64,000 bases of DNA, taken from assembly GCF_015767435.1 (NCBI RefSeq), contig NZ_JADWOV010000323.1:100697-164696 (forward strand). The letters run 5' to 3'. The stretch is from Polaribacter sp. BAL334. GTDB taxonomy: Bacteria; Bacteroidota; Bacteroidia; Flavobacteriales; Flavobacteriaceae. The notes beneath the pieces were generated by a model. It made no database searches and was not told the DNA's origin. It saw nothing but the letters and a program-made list of their open reading frames with translations. Positions 45,780-54,099 of this stretch are shown here, in pieces. Positions within the stretch are counted from its first letter, which is position 1. Every line of letters begins with the position of its first letter. Made by a program: the position numbers and the translations under genes.

Positions 45780-46859
45780 CGCAAACTTCGTATTAACGGG
45801 CATTCACATTTGTTACCTTATCCTGAGGAAATTCCTCAGTTTATGAAAGAAAAAGAAATTTTTTGGGTTGATGATGAACGCAAACACATGTTTCAAAAAG
45901 GTTGGAAAAGACCTGTTACTGATTCTAGTTTTTTCTTAGATGAAAAACTAAAGTGGATGGAGCGCAACAAAATAGATCATGCAGTGGTGTTGAATTTGTC
46001 ACAATTGTATGGCAATGGTTTGCGATTGGAAGAGATGAAAAAAGCGCTTCGTTTTCAGAATGATTTCAATGCGAAAGTGCAAAAAAATCATCCAAATAAA
46101 TTTACGTGCGGATTTGTGGTGCATCCTGGTTTTATTTATGGAGCTTTGGATGAAATAAAACGTTGTGTAGAAGAATTGGAATTGAAAGTTTTGTGTTTAC
46201 CAACTCATTTTATGGATTCTATTGGTCAATGGCGAAGTATTTTTGATGAAGAAAATGACCGAATTTTTGAATTGGCAGACCATTACAAATTAGCCATCGA
46301 AATTCATCCTTATGATGGTGACAAAATGATCAAATTAGAAAATTCAAATTGGCGTTTTCACCTGATTTGGATGTTGGCGCAATGTGGAGATGCCTACCAT
46401 TTTTACACTTTGAATGGTATGCAAGAACGTTATCCAAATATCAGAACTTGTTTTGCACATGGAGGACAATTGGCGCAAATGAATTTGGGAAGACGCATTC
46501 AAGGATTTGATGGCAGACCTGATTTGTTCAAAGGAAAACACCATCCAAGAAAAGCAGTTGGTCATCCAAATATTTTCTTTGATACTTTGGTTCATGATAC
46601 AGATTCTTTGAATTTGATGTTCAAAAGACAAGGAACAAAGCAAGTTTTGATGGGTTTAGATGATCCTTATCCTTTAGGAGAAATGGAAAGTGATGCACAA
46701 TCTTCGTATCCAGGAAAAATTTTGGATTTAGCGGTTGAGAAAAAAATTATTTCTGAAACCGAAAAAGAGGAAATTTGGGAAGACAATGTGTTGCAATGGT
46801 TATTTGGAAATGATGAAAAAGCAAAACAAAATTTGATTCAAAAGATTTTAAAAGGATAA
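45726..46859 (+). CDS. ACMS decarboxylase-type amidohydrolase
   Basis: Decarboxylates ACMS to 2-aminomuconate semialdehyde, diverting it from spontaneous quinolinate formation. The 377-residue protein has the zinc motif HSH near residues 25-27, His in EIHPYDG, His in FAHGGQLAQMN and the Asp in MGLDDPYPLGE. Its first 18 residues (MSIPIDTISVTPFGGKGA) are encoded by a palindromic element ending exactly at the codon boundary before RKLRINGHSH, where family members would normally start. It is the last gene of the operon. Confidence 0.9.
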   Translation: MSIPIDTISVTPFGGKGARKLRINGHSHLLPYPEEIPQFMKEKEIFWVDDERKHMFQKGWKRPVTDSSFFLDEKLKWMERNKIDHAVVLNLSQLYGNGLRLEEMKKALRFQNDFNAKVQKNHPNKFTCGFVVHPGFIYGALDEIKRCVEELELKVLCLPTHFMDSIGQWRSIFDEENDRIFELADHYKLAIEIHPYDGDKMIKLENSNWRFHLIWMLAQCGDAYHFYTLNGMQERYPNIRTCFAHGGQLAQMNLGRRIQGFDGRPDLFKGKHHPRKAVGHPNIFFDTLVHDTDSLNLMFKRQGTKQVLMGLDDPYPLGEMESDAQSSYPGKILDLAVEKKIISETEKEEIWEDNVLQWLFGNDEKAKQNLIQKILKG

Positions 46860-46897
46860 AAAAGTCGCAAAAATCATTTTTTCTGATGATTGCGACT
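46858..46897 (-). terminator. intrinsic terminator after the TPR-like gene
   Basis: On the reverse strand AGTCGCA pairs with TGCGACT (46891-46897 with 46863-46869), extended by an imperfect inner stem, and is followed by six Ts that overlap the decarboxylase stop. Confidence 0.65.
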
Positions 46898-46908
46898 ACT
46901 ATGTTATT

Positions 46909-47532
46909 TTATCCTTCACATTTTTTCAAAACATCTTCAGCTCTTTTTAATTGAAATCTTGGATAAAAAGGAATGTCATTTTTTTCTTCTTTTCCAATTT
47001 CAATGGCGCGTTTTATTTCATCACAAAATGGTTTAGTTGATTGGCCGAAAAATTTTGCAGCTCCCATATTCCATTCTGCATTTCCTAAAATTACTCTTGG
47101 ATTTTTTGGCGCAATTTGCAATGCTTTTGCATACAATTGACTATTTTTTCCAGACATGGTCATGCCATATCTTTGTCCGTCAAATGCTATATATGCTGTG
47201 TTTAGCAATGCTTGTGTAATGATAATTTCTGGATTATTTTCGGAAATGGAAGTTGCATCATCTAAAAGCTTTTGTGCTTTTGTCAACTTTGCGTTTAAAA
47301 TTGTTTCGTCTTTGATTCCAAAACTTCCTAAAATTTCTATGTAAGCTGCATAAAATGGTGGCAACCAATTTTCTTTTTCAGCAGCAGCAATTCTCTCAAA
47401 TAATTGTGATGCTTCTGTTAATTTTCCTTCATCCCAAAGTGCAAATGCTTGTTGCATTCCTTTTTCATAATTGCTTTGGCTAGTTGCGTTTAGGGCAAAG
47501 AATAACCCTATGAATAAAAATACTTTTTTCAT
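46909..47532 (-). CDS. secreted TPR-like protein, unknown function
   Basis: A 207-residue protein with a signal peptide (MKKVFLFIGLFFALNATSQ). The rest is alpha-helical with TPR-like pairs, such as FALWDEGKLTEASQLFERIAA near residue 30 and LYAKALQIAPKNPRVILGNAEW near residue 130. The helices repeat at about 34-residue spacing but are imperfect. Probably a periplasmic scaffold. It lies 41 bases downstream of the DUF2141 gene on the same strand. Confidence 0.75.
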   Translation of the reverse strand: MKKVFLFIGLFFALNATSQSNYEKGMQQAFALWDEGKLTEASQLFERIAAAEKENWLPPFYAAYIEILGSFGIKDETILNAKLTKAQKLLDDATSISENNPEIIITQALLNTAYIAFDGQRYGMTMSGKNSQLYAKALQIAPKNPRVILGNAEWNMGAAKFFGQSTKPFCDEIKRAIEIGKEEKNDIPFYPRFQLKRAEDVLKKCEG

Positions 47533-47573
47533 AATAAATTGATATTGAGTTGTTTGTGAGTTTTTAAAAAAGT

Positions 47574-48005
47574 TTAATTGACCTTAATTTGTATAGATTT
47601 ATTGCTGTCTATTAAGAATTTTGCATCTTCAAATTTTGGTGGACCCATAAATCCAGTGGCGTTATTTGAAAATCCGTATGGTTCTTTTGGGATGCCAAAA
47701 ATTTTGGTATCCATTTTATTATTGTCATTTTCATCATGGAAAAAAGAAACAGCATATTCTCCTTTTTTCAAACCTTTGAATTGTGCTATTGCCTTTTTAT
47801 TCTCAATAACAACTTTTGTTTTTAATGATTTTTCAGTGTCTTTTAAAAAATTTTCTTTTTTATTATATACTGCAATAAAAACTTTTCCAGTGGTTTTTTT
47901 CATTCCAGTAACTTCGATTGTCAAATCAAAAGTTTCTTCTTCTTGGGCTTTTGTTGTTAAAATTCCGAAGCAAATAAATGCAATAATTAATAGGTTTTTT
48001 TTCAT
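47574..48005 (-). CDS. DUF2141-family secreted protein
   Basis: A 143-residue protein with signal peptide (MKKNLLIIAFICFGILTTKA). The mature part matches DUF2141: GKVFIAVYNKKENFL, then KKGEYAVSFFHDENDNNKMDT and GIPKEPYGFSNNA. The fold is probably a transthyretin-like beta sandwich. Function is not known. It lies between the TonB receptor and the TPR-like gene, all on the reverse strand. Confidence 0.85.
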   Translation of the reverse strand: MKKNLLIIAFICFGILTTKAQEEETFDLTIEVTGMKKTTGKVFIAVYNKKENFLKDTEKSLKTKVVIENKKAIAQFKGLKKGEYAVSFFHDENDNNKMDTKIFGIPKEPYGFSNNATGFMGPPKFEDAKFLIDSNKSIQIKVN

Positions 48006-48102
48006 GATGTTTTTGTTTTATAGGTCAAATATCTGTTGTTTATTTTTAATGTGTTCAAGAATAATACCGAATTGTAATTTTTGATTACCGAGTTGTAAAA
48101 TA

Positions 48103-50262
48103 CTACAAATTATTCAATTGATTTGATTTTTTATCATCACTTATTGTCCAAAAGAATCCTACAAAAAAGAAACTATCAGCATTTGGAATGATGGCTTGTC
48201 TGTCATAAAATCCGTTTAAATCTGGGGTGTTTTTATAATTATATCCAAATATATTTCTGGTTCCTAATGCATTGTTGACAGAGAAATACAGAATTTTTTG
48301 CTGATCAATCAAATACGCCCAATTCAAACTCAATGAATTGTAATTTTTGGTTTCATTGTTTAAAAATCCTGTCTCATTTGGGTTTGTATAGCTTCTTCCT
48401 GAGGCAAAACTATAGGTGAATCCCACTTGACTTTTTAAATTTTCAATCCAATGTTTTGCCACAATCGAAAAATTATGTTTTGATGCAAAATTTGGTCTTG
48501 CAGCCATTGGATAATTTCGGTAATCTCTTTCTGTATCCAAAAACGAATAAGAAATCCAATAATCTGTGTTTTTAATTTTCTGATTTTGTCTCCAAAAAAC
48601 ATCAATTCCTTTTGCAAATCCTACACCATCATTATTGAAATCTGAATTAAAATTTGGCATTTCAGTATCAAACTTTACCAAATTTCGATAGTCTTTGAAA
48701 TACGCTTCAATTCTGAAAATTTCATTTTGTTGTGAATATTGAAAATTGGCAATCAAATGTGAGGTATTTTCTGATGAAAATTCTTGATTAAATTTCAAAT
48801 ACTCATTTTTTGGTTGTTGGTAAAACTGACCATAAGCAAGTGAGAACTGCGAATTTTTCCCTGATTTATAAGAAATAGACGCTCTTGGAGAAAGCGTAAA
48901 TTCATTTAATAAATGGGAGTTTTCTGCTCTAATTCCAATTTTTGCTGCCAAGTTTTTCGAGAAAAAAACATCTGTTTCAACAAAGGTTGCCAATAGTTGG
49001 TTGTTGAATCCATAATCAATTTTTTGATTGTTTATGGGCGTGTAATTTTCATCAAAATTGGTGATAAAATATTCTGAACCCAGGGTAAATTTGAAACGAT
49101 TCGTGATTTGTTTTCTCATTTTCAATTTAAAATGTAGGGAGTTTTCATTATTTCTCACCAAATCATCTATTATTTTCAACGTTGAATTGTCATTGGTAAA
49201 ACTCAATCCAGTTTCAATTTTCCAATTATTTCCTAAATTATTTTTGTAGGAAGTATTGAAATATAGGTTTCTGTTTTGCAATCCAAATCGAAAACCATCC
49301 ACAAAATTGATGTCTTCCTGAATCACATCAAAGTCAGAATAGCTGAATGCGCCATAAATTTTCAATATAGAATCGTCTTGAAATGTATGTCTGTAAATGA
49401 GTTCTCCACTGCCAGATTGAAATGGTTTTGACCATGAATTTCTATCAGGAAACGCCGCTAAATAAGGAGCTAAGTTTACATAGGAAGTATTGATACTCAA
49501 CGAGTTTTTACCCCAAATTTGCGTGTTTCCAACTCCCAAACCTACTGTCATAAAGGAAACTTCTGTTTTTTCTTGATCTGGTTCATCAATTGTGTTTAAA
49601 AGCAACACACTTGAAAGCGCCTGACCATATTCTGCGGAATAACCGCCTGTAGAAAAAGTGATTCCTTTGAACAAAAACGGAGAATATCTTCCTCGTGTTG
49701 GAATATTATTGGCTGTTGGCGTGTATGGAGTGAACACACGAATTCCGTCAATAAATATTTGCGTTTCTTCAGCTTCTCCACCTCTCACAAACAATCGTCC
49801 ATCTTCGGCAACTGCTGAGGTTCCTGGCAATGTTTGCAATGCACCCAAAAAATCGCCTGCAGCACTGGCTGTAGTTACAATATCTAAAGGTTTCAAAACC
49901 GTTACTTTTGCTTTTTCATTGGCTTCAAAAGTACCTGCGTTGATGACTACAGCATCCAGAGAATTGATATCATCTTTTAATTTTATGATTAAATTTTTGA
50001 GTGATGAAACTTCGGCAGTTTTGGTAAACGTTTCATAAGATAAGTAGGAAACTATCAATGATTGAACTCCTTTTTGCGATGTTGAAAACGAAAATTTCCC
50101 TTCATCATTGGTAGTAGTGCCATCATACGTGCCATCTAAATAAATGTTTGCGCCCACAATAGGATTGTTTTTGGAGTCAGTTACGATTCCGTTGATGGTG
50201 GTTTGCCCCACAGTTGAAAATTGAAGAATAGCGAATAGAAAAAATAGAAGATGTCTCATCAA
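48103..50262 (-). CDS. TonB-dependent outer-membrane receptor
   Basis: A 719-residue outer-membrane receptor. A signal peptide (to about residue 19) is followed by a carboxypeptidase-regulatory-like domain (TINGIVTDSKNNPIVGANIYLDGTYDGT) at 21-105, a plug domain (LPGTSAVAEDGRLFVRGGEAEETQIFIDG) around 135-220 and a beta barrel to a terminal Phe-containing strand (FFFVGFFWTIS). No SusD partner is adjacent, so it is not a Sus-type pair. The substrate is unknown; a siderophore, metal or peptide is possible. Confidence 0.9.
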   Translation of the reverse strand: MMRHLLFFLFAILQFSTVGQTTINGIVTDSKNNPIVGANIYLDGTYDGTTTNDEGKFSFSTSQKGVQSLIVSYLSYETFTKTAEVSSLKNLIIKLKDDINSLDAVVINAGTFEANEKAKVTVLKPLDIVTTASAAGDFLGALQTLPGTSAVAEDGRLFVRGGEAEETQIFIDGIRVFTPYTPTANNIPTRGRYSPFLFKGITFSTGGYSAEYGQALSSVLLLNTIDEPDQEKTEVSFMTVGLGVGNTQIWGKNSLSINTSYVNLAPYLAAFPDRNSWSKPFQSGSGELIYRHTFQDDSILKIYGAFSYSDFDVIQEDINFVDGFRFGLQNRNLYFNTSYKNNLGNNWKIETGLSFTNDNSTLKIIDDLVRNNENSLHFKLKMRKQITNRFKFTLGSEYFITNFDENYTPINNQKIDYGFNNQLLATFVETDVFFSKNLAAKIGIRAENSHLLNEFTLSPRASISYKSGKNSQFSLAYGQFYQQPKNEYLKFNQEFSSENTSHLIANFQYSQQNEIFRIEAYFKDYRNLVKFDTEMPNFNSDFNNDGVGFAKGIDVFWRQNQKIKNTDYWISYSFLDTERDYRNYPMAARPNFASKHNFSIVAKHWIENLKSQVGFTYSFASGRSYTNPNETGFLNNETKNYNSLSLNWAYLIDQQKILYFSVNNALGTRNIFGYNYKNTPDLNGFYDRQAIIPNADSFFFVGFFWTISDDKKSNQLNNL

Positions 50263-50886
50263 TGGTTGTTTTTTGATGTTACAAATGTGGGAAGTTTCCT
50301 TTTTTAAAAATAAAAGGATGTACTGAACTGTAAAATTTTGGGGATGAAATGTGAGAGGGTTTGGAGTTTAAGGTTTAAGATTTGATATTCAAAATTTCTT
50401 AATTGGCTTTTCCTATTTATTAATATCCGCTAATTTGAGCGTCTCGCTCTTGCCTAAAATCTAATCAAAAACTAAGTAAACGAAAAATCAAACAACTTTT
50501 CACCTTTTTATTTATTAAACCTGTTGTATATAATTGAATTTTGAAATTAATTTGCCACGAATTCACGGATTTTTTATAAATATGAATCCAATAAATTTAA
50601 ATTTTCATCAAAGATGAAAACAATTATTGTGATGAAATCCTTAAAATTTTTGAATTCGTGGCAAAAAAATCTATTTTATAATCCAATAAAAAATTGCACC
50701 CAAAGGGTTTATCAACTATTTTCATACAAAGTTTTTCTTAAAGATTGAAAGAGCAAGATTGTAAACTTTTATTTAAAAATGTACAGTTTACAAATCAACA
50801 ATTTCTTTATCCAAAAGGTAATGGAAAGTCTTTCATCAAGTTATTACTAAAATAGTTTTTGGCAACAACAAATCCAGTTTAAAACG
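50263..50886. other. gene-free region with repeat-like sequence
   Basis: 624 bases between the TonB receptor and murF. No frame has coding character. A small hairpin GAGCG-TCT-CGCTC lies at 50437-50449, and an inverted-repeat element occupies 50551-50665. A T-free AT-rich stretch and a short palindrome ACCCAAAGGGT (50698-50708) complete what can be seen. Confidence 0.6.
50551..50665. repeat. inverted-repeat element, MITE-like
   Basis: TTTGCCACGAATTCA (50551-50565) is the exact reverse complement of TGAATTCGTGGCAAA (50651-50665). The 85 bases between them are AT-rich. I recall similar GCCACGAATTCACG sequences scattered between genes in Bacteroidota. There is no open frame inside. Confidence 0.6.
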
Positions 50887-52143
50887 CTAGAGTACCTCTA
50901 CCACTCGCTCCAATTTCATGCCTCTAGAGCCTTTGATAAGAATGGTTTTCTGTTGTAAAGTTTGTTTAGAAAGGTATGTTTTTAGGCTTTCGAAATCTTC
51001 AAAAGTCTTGAGGTTGGTTGTAACTTTATGGAAGTTTTTTCCTACTAAAAGAATCGTTTCAAACGCCAATGAAGTAGCTAAATCAGCAATTGCTTGATGC
51101 TCATGCGCACTATCATCACCCAATTCGAACATGTCTCCTAAAATAACCATTTTGTGAGATGCAGAAAGCGCCCCAAAGTTTTCTAACGCCACTTTCATGC
51201 TGCTTGGATTTGCGTTATAGGCATCTAAAAACAAGGTGTTGTGTGTTGTTTTTACAATCTGCGAGCGATTGTTTTGGGGGACATAGCTTTCAATAGCTTG
51301 GATAATTGCTGTGGTAGGTACCCCAAAATGCAAGCCCATGGTAATGGCAGCTGCAATGTTGGGGAAGTTGTAGTTTCCAATCAATTGTGTTTGAATGACA
51401 TTGCCGTCTAACGAAAGTTTTATGAACGGATTCACTTCCAAATATTGAATTCTTTCGGTATCAAAAAGGACTCGTGAAATAGCTGTAGTTTTTTCCATCT
51501 GAAGCGCATCAGAAGAGTTGACAAATGCCATTTTGTGATGTGCTCTTAGAAAATCATAGAGTTCACTTTTCCCTTTGATAACGCCTTCAACTCCTCCAAA
51601 ACCTTCTAAATGTGCTTTGCCAAAATTGGTGATATAGCCAAAATCAGGTTCGCAAATGCTGCTTAAAAAAGCAATTTCTTGTTGGTGATTGGCGCCCATT
51701 TCTACAATCCCCATTTCGGTTTCGGGAGTCATAGAAAGCAAGGTCAAAGGCACTCCAATATGATTGTTGAGGTTTCCTTTGGTAGCCATTGTTTTAAATT
51801 TTTGCTGCATCACAGCATGGATCAATTCTTTCGAAGTTGTTTTTCCGTTGCTACCTGTCAAACCTATGATGGGCAATTGCAATTGCTTTCGGTGATAGTT
51901 GGCCAATTGTTGCAAGGTTTGTAATGCGTTATCCACCAAAATCATGCGTTCATCTGTTTGAAAAGCAATCTCATCAATAATGGAAAAACGAGCGCCTAAA
52001 TCTAAGGCTTTTGATGCAAACGCATTTCCATTAAAGTTGTCTCCTTTCAAAGCAAAAAAAAGGCTGTTTTGAGGAATTACTCTGGTATCTGTACTAACAG
52101 AATAGTGTGTTTTATAGATTTCGTAGAGTTGTGGAATGTCCAT
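50887..52143 (-). CDS. murF: UDP-N-acetylmuramoyl-tripeptide--D-alanyl-D-alanine ligase
   Basis: Adds D-Ala-D-Ala to the peptidoglycan precursor in the cytoplasm. I start it at the ATG of MDIPQLYEIYKTHYS (418 residues); the upstream ATG at 52173 lies inside a terminator stem. Motifs: the P-loop GLTGSNGKTTSKELI near residue 102, NNHIGVPLTLL, EMGANHQQEIAFL, and DAYNANPSSMK with GDMFELGDDSAHEH in the C-terminal domain. It is downstream of gldJ on the same strand. Confidence 0.95.
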   Translation of the reverse strand: MDIPQLYEIYKTHYSVSTDTRVIPQNSLFFALKGDNFNGNAFASKALDLGARFSIIDEIAFQTDERMILVDNALQTLQQLANYHRKQLQLPIIGLTGSNGKTTSKELIHAVMQQKFKTMATKGNLNNHIGVPLTLLSMTPETEMGIVEMGANHQQEIAFLSSICEPDFGYITNFGKAHLEGFGGVEGVIKGKSELYDFLRAHHKMAFVNSSDALQMEKTTAISRVLFDTERIQYLEVNPFIKLSLDGNVIQTQLIGNYNFPNIAAAITMGLHFGVPTTAIIQAIESYVPQNNRSQIVKTTHNTLFLDAYNANPSSMKVALENFGALSASHKMVILGDMFELGDDSAHEHQAIADLATSLAFETILLVGKNFHKVTTNLKTFEDFESLKTYLSKQTLQQKTILIKGSRGMKLERVVEVL

Positions 52144-52160
52144 ATTTGCGGATTCTATGT

Positions 52161-52195
52161 AAAAAAACCTCATTATAAAAGTTACAATGAGGTTT
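52161..52195 (-). terminator. intrinsic terminator between gldJ and murF
   Basis: On the reverse strand AAACCTCATT pairs with AATGAGGTTT (52186-52195 with 52165-52174), followed by Ts to 52161. murF therefore needs readthrough or a promoter in the remaining 17 bases. Confidence 0.78.
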
Positions 52196-52215
52196 GAATG
52201 ATTTATAAAAAATGA

Positions 52216-53901
52216 TTATCTACTTGGGTTTCTTGCTGTTTTCTTTGAAGTCGACATCGGGCCTAACTTATCAGAAACACAACGAAATCCAATATAATTG
52301 GTTGCCATATATTCTGGCAAATATCTTCTTTGTGCTGGGTCTAACCAGTATTCTCTGTCAGACCAAGAACCTCCTTTATACACGCGGGTATTATCGCTGA
52401 TTAAGGTTGTTCTTTTCTTTGCGTCGTTTACTAAAATGTCTTTTCCTGTAATAGAATCACGCACTCTTGTTGGTGATTTAGGAGAATTGTACATGCTAGA
52501 CGTAAAAGTAGACTCATCTTCATTGGCATCAAAAAGGCGTGAAGAATTCATATCACCATCACCAATATTCGAGTTGTCCGCAATGGAGAAGTTTCTTCTC
52601 ATGACAGCATCATCTTTTGTAATAGGAGTGTATTTGATAGTTCCAGGCAATTGCTTAGGAATTATTTTTCCATTTGGTAAGGTGTCATAATCTACTTTTG
52701 CGCCATTACCATCTGCTGCGTAAACCAAATTTCCATTGGCATCAATCATTTTCTTTGTAAAGATATTTCCTCTGAAATAATTGAAATCATTCGCTTCATT
52801 ATCAATGATTGGTCTGTATACATCAGCCACCCATTCTGCTACGTTACCAGACATGTCATACAATCCAAACGCATTTGGAGGATATGATTTTATTTTGTTT
52901 GGAATGTCAGAACCATCTGAACTCCATCCTGATAATCCACTATACTCTCCATTTCCTTGTTTGAAGTTGGCCAATTGGTCTCCTTTGTAACGTTTTTCTT
53001 TAGCACGGGTATATTTTCCGTCCCAAGCATATTTTTTACGACCACGAATGTTGTTGTATTCTCTGTTTTCAACATTGGCTTTGGCTGCAAACTCCCATTC
53101 AGCTTCTGTTGGCAAGCGAAAACGCTGTGTTAAAACACCATCAGCTTGAGTGATTTTTCTTCCTTGGAAAGCACCTCTTTCGGGTCTTGGTTCGCCTCTT
53201 TTACGAACCACTCTGCTAGGAACACCTCTTTTATAAACGGTCGTATCTCCTTCAAACAAACGAGAATCATCTGCTAAGAACACATCTGTATCAAAAAAGT
53301 TGCTGATAGAATCTATTTCAAAAATATTTTTGATATAGCCTTTGTCAATCAATGTTTTTAGGTTGACTACATTGGTTCTCCATTTACAGTATTCATTGGC
53401 TTGCAACCAACTAACACCTACTAAAGGGTAATCTGCATATGCTGGATGGCGAAAGTAGTTTTCAGATAAAATATCTGTGTTTCCTAAACTTTTTCTCCAA
53501 ACCAAGGTGTCAGGGAGTACAGATGGATAAATATTTTTGTAATTTTCTTCTGATGGAGGAAACACGTCTTTGGTATATTGTACATACAAAAAGTATTCTG
53601 AGTTGGTTACTTCAGCTTCATCCATAAAGAAAGAGCGAACATGTAATTTTTTCGGAGTGGTATTCCAATCAAACATTACGTCATCTTGCACTTGTCCCAT
53701 GGTGAATGAGCCTCCTTCCACAGCAACCATCCCAAGAGGTGGTTTTTGATCATTTCCTGCGTTTCCTTTTACGTAATTTCCGTTTTTTGGGTCGTTAAAT
53801 GACAAGCCAGTGAGCGAAGATTTGTTTGTTGTTGATTTATTACAACTAAAAATCATCAATGAGATGGCAAGGATAAGACCGGTTTTAAAGGTGTTTTTCA
53901 T
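52216..53901 (-). CDS. gldJ: gliding motility lipoprotein GldJ
   Basis: A 561-residue lipoprotein (lipobox Cys at 20, MIFSC) needed in Flavobacterium for gliding and stability of the GldK-GldN type IX secretion motor. It has the formylglycine-generating-enzyme-like fold: GMVAVEGGSFTMGQ near residue 58, EVTNSEYFLYVQY, YPLVGVSWLQANEYCKWR, RLPTEAEWEFAAK, AFGLYDMSGNVAEWVADVY and YIGFRCV at the end. These motifs are used structurally rather than catalytically in Gld proteins. It diverges from porU, as in F. johnsoniae. Confidence 0.95.
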   Translation of the reverse strand: MKNTFKTGLILAISLMIFSCNKSTTNKSSLTGLSFNDPKNGNYVKGNAGNDQKPPLGMVAVEGGSFTMGQVQDDVMFDWNTTPKKLHVRSFFMDEAEVTNSEYFLYVQYTKDVFPPSEENYKNIYPSVLPDTLVWRKSLGNTDILSENYFRHPAYADYPLVGVSWLQANEYCKWRTNVVNLKTLIDKGYIKNIFEIDSISNFFDTDVFLADDSRLFEGDTTVYKRGVPSRVVRKRGEPRPERGAFQGRKITQADGVLTQRFRLPTEAEWEFAAKANVENREYNNIRGRKKYAWDGKYTRAKEKRYKGDQLANFKQGNGEYSGLSGWSSDGSDIPNKIKSYPPNAFGLYDMSGNVAEWVADVYRPIIDNEANDFNYFRGNIFTKKMIDANGNLVYAADGNGAKVDYDTLPNGKIIPKQLPGTIKYTPITKDDAVMRRNFSIADNSNIGDGDMNSSRLFDANEDESTFTSSMYNSPKSPTRVRDSITGKDILVNDAKKRTTLISDNTRVYKGGSWSDREYWLDPAQRRYLPEYMATNYIGFRCVSDKLGPMSTSKKTARNPSR

Positions 53902-54042
53902 TTCCTAATGTAAAATTTATAGGTTTTTTTATAGTGATGCAATTTACAATAAAATCCATTTCTAACAAGTTATTTGATAATTTTAACGCATCATTATTTT
54001 TCTATGCTTTGAAAACGCTTTCTTTTTGTGTTTAGTATGTGT

Positions 54043-54050
54043 TATCTTTG
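54043..54050 (+). promoter_or_regulatory. -7 box upstream of porU
   Basis: TATCTTTG is a full -7 match, 49 bases before the porU start. A TTTTTG lies 14 bases upstream, closer than the usual 18-20, so the -33 assignment is uncertain. Confidence 0.5.
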
Positions 54051-54099
54051 TTTTCTGTAAAATATCTAACTTTTATTTCCGTTATTTGAATACTGAAAT

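Noticed and set aside
47578..48084. 168-residue forward open frame
   Set aside because: Antisense to the DUF2141 gene, which has a signal peptide and family motifs.
52144..52173. Ten-residue extension of MurF
   Set aside because: Its ATG lies in the gldJ terminator stem, so it would not be on a murF-specific message; MDIPQ is the better start.
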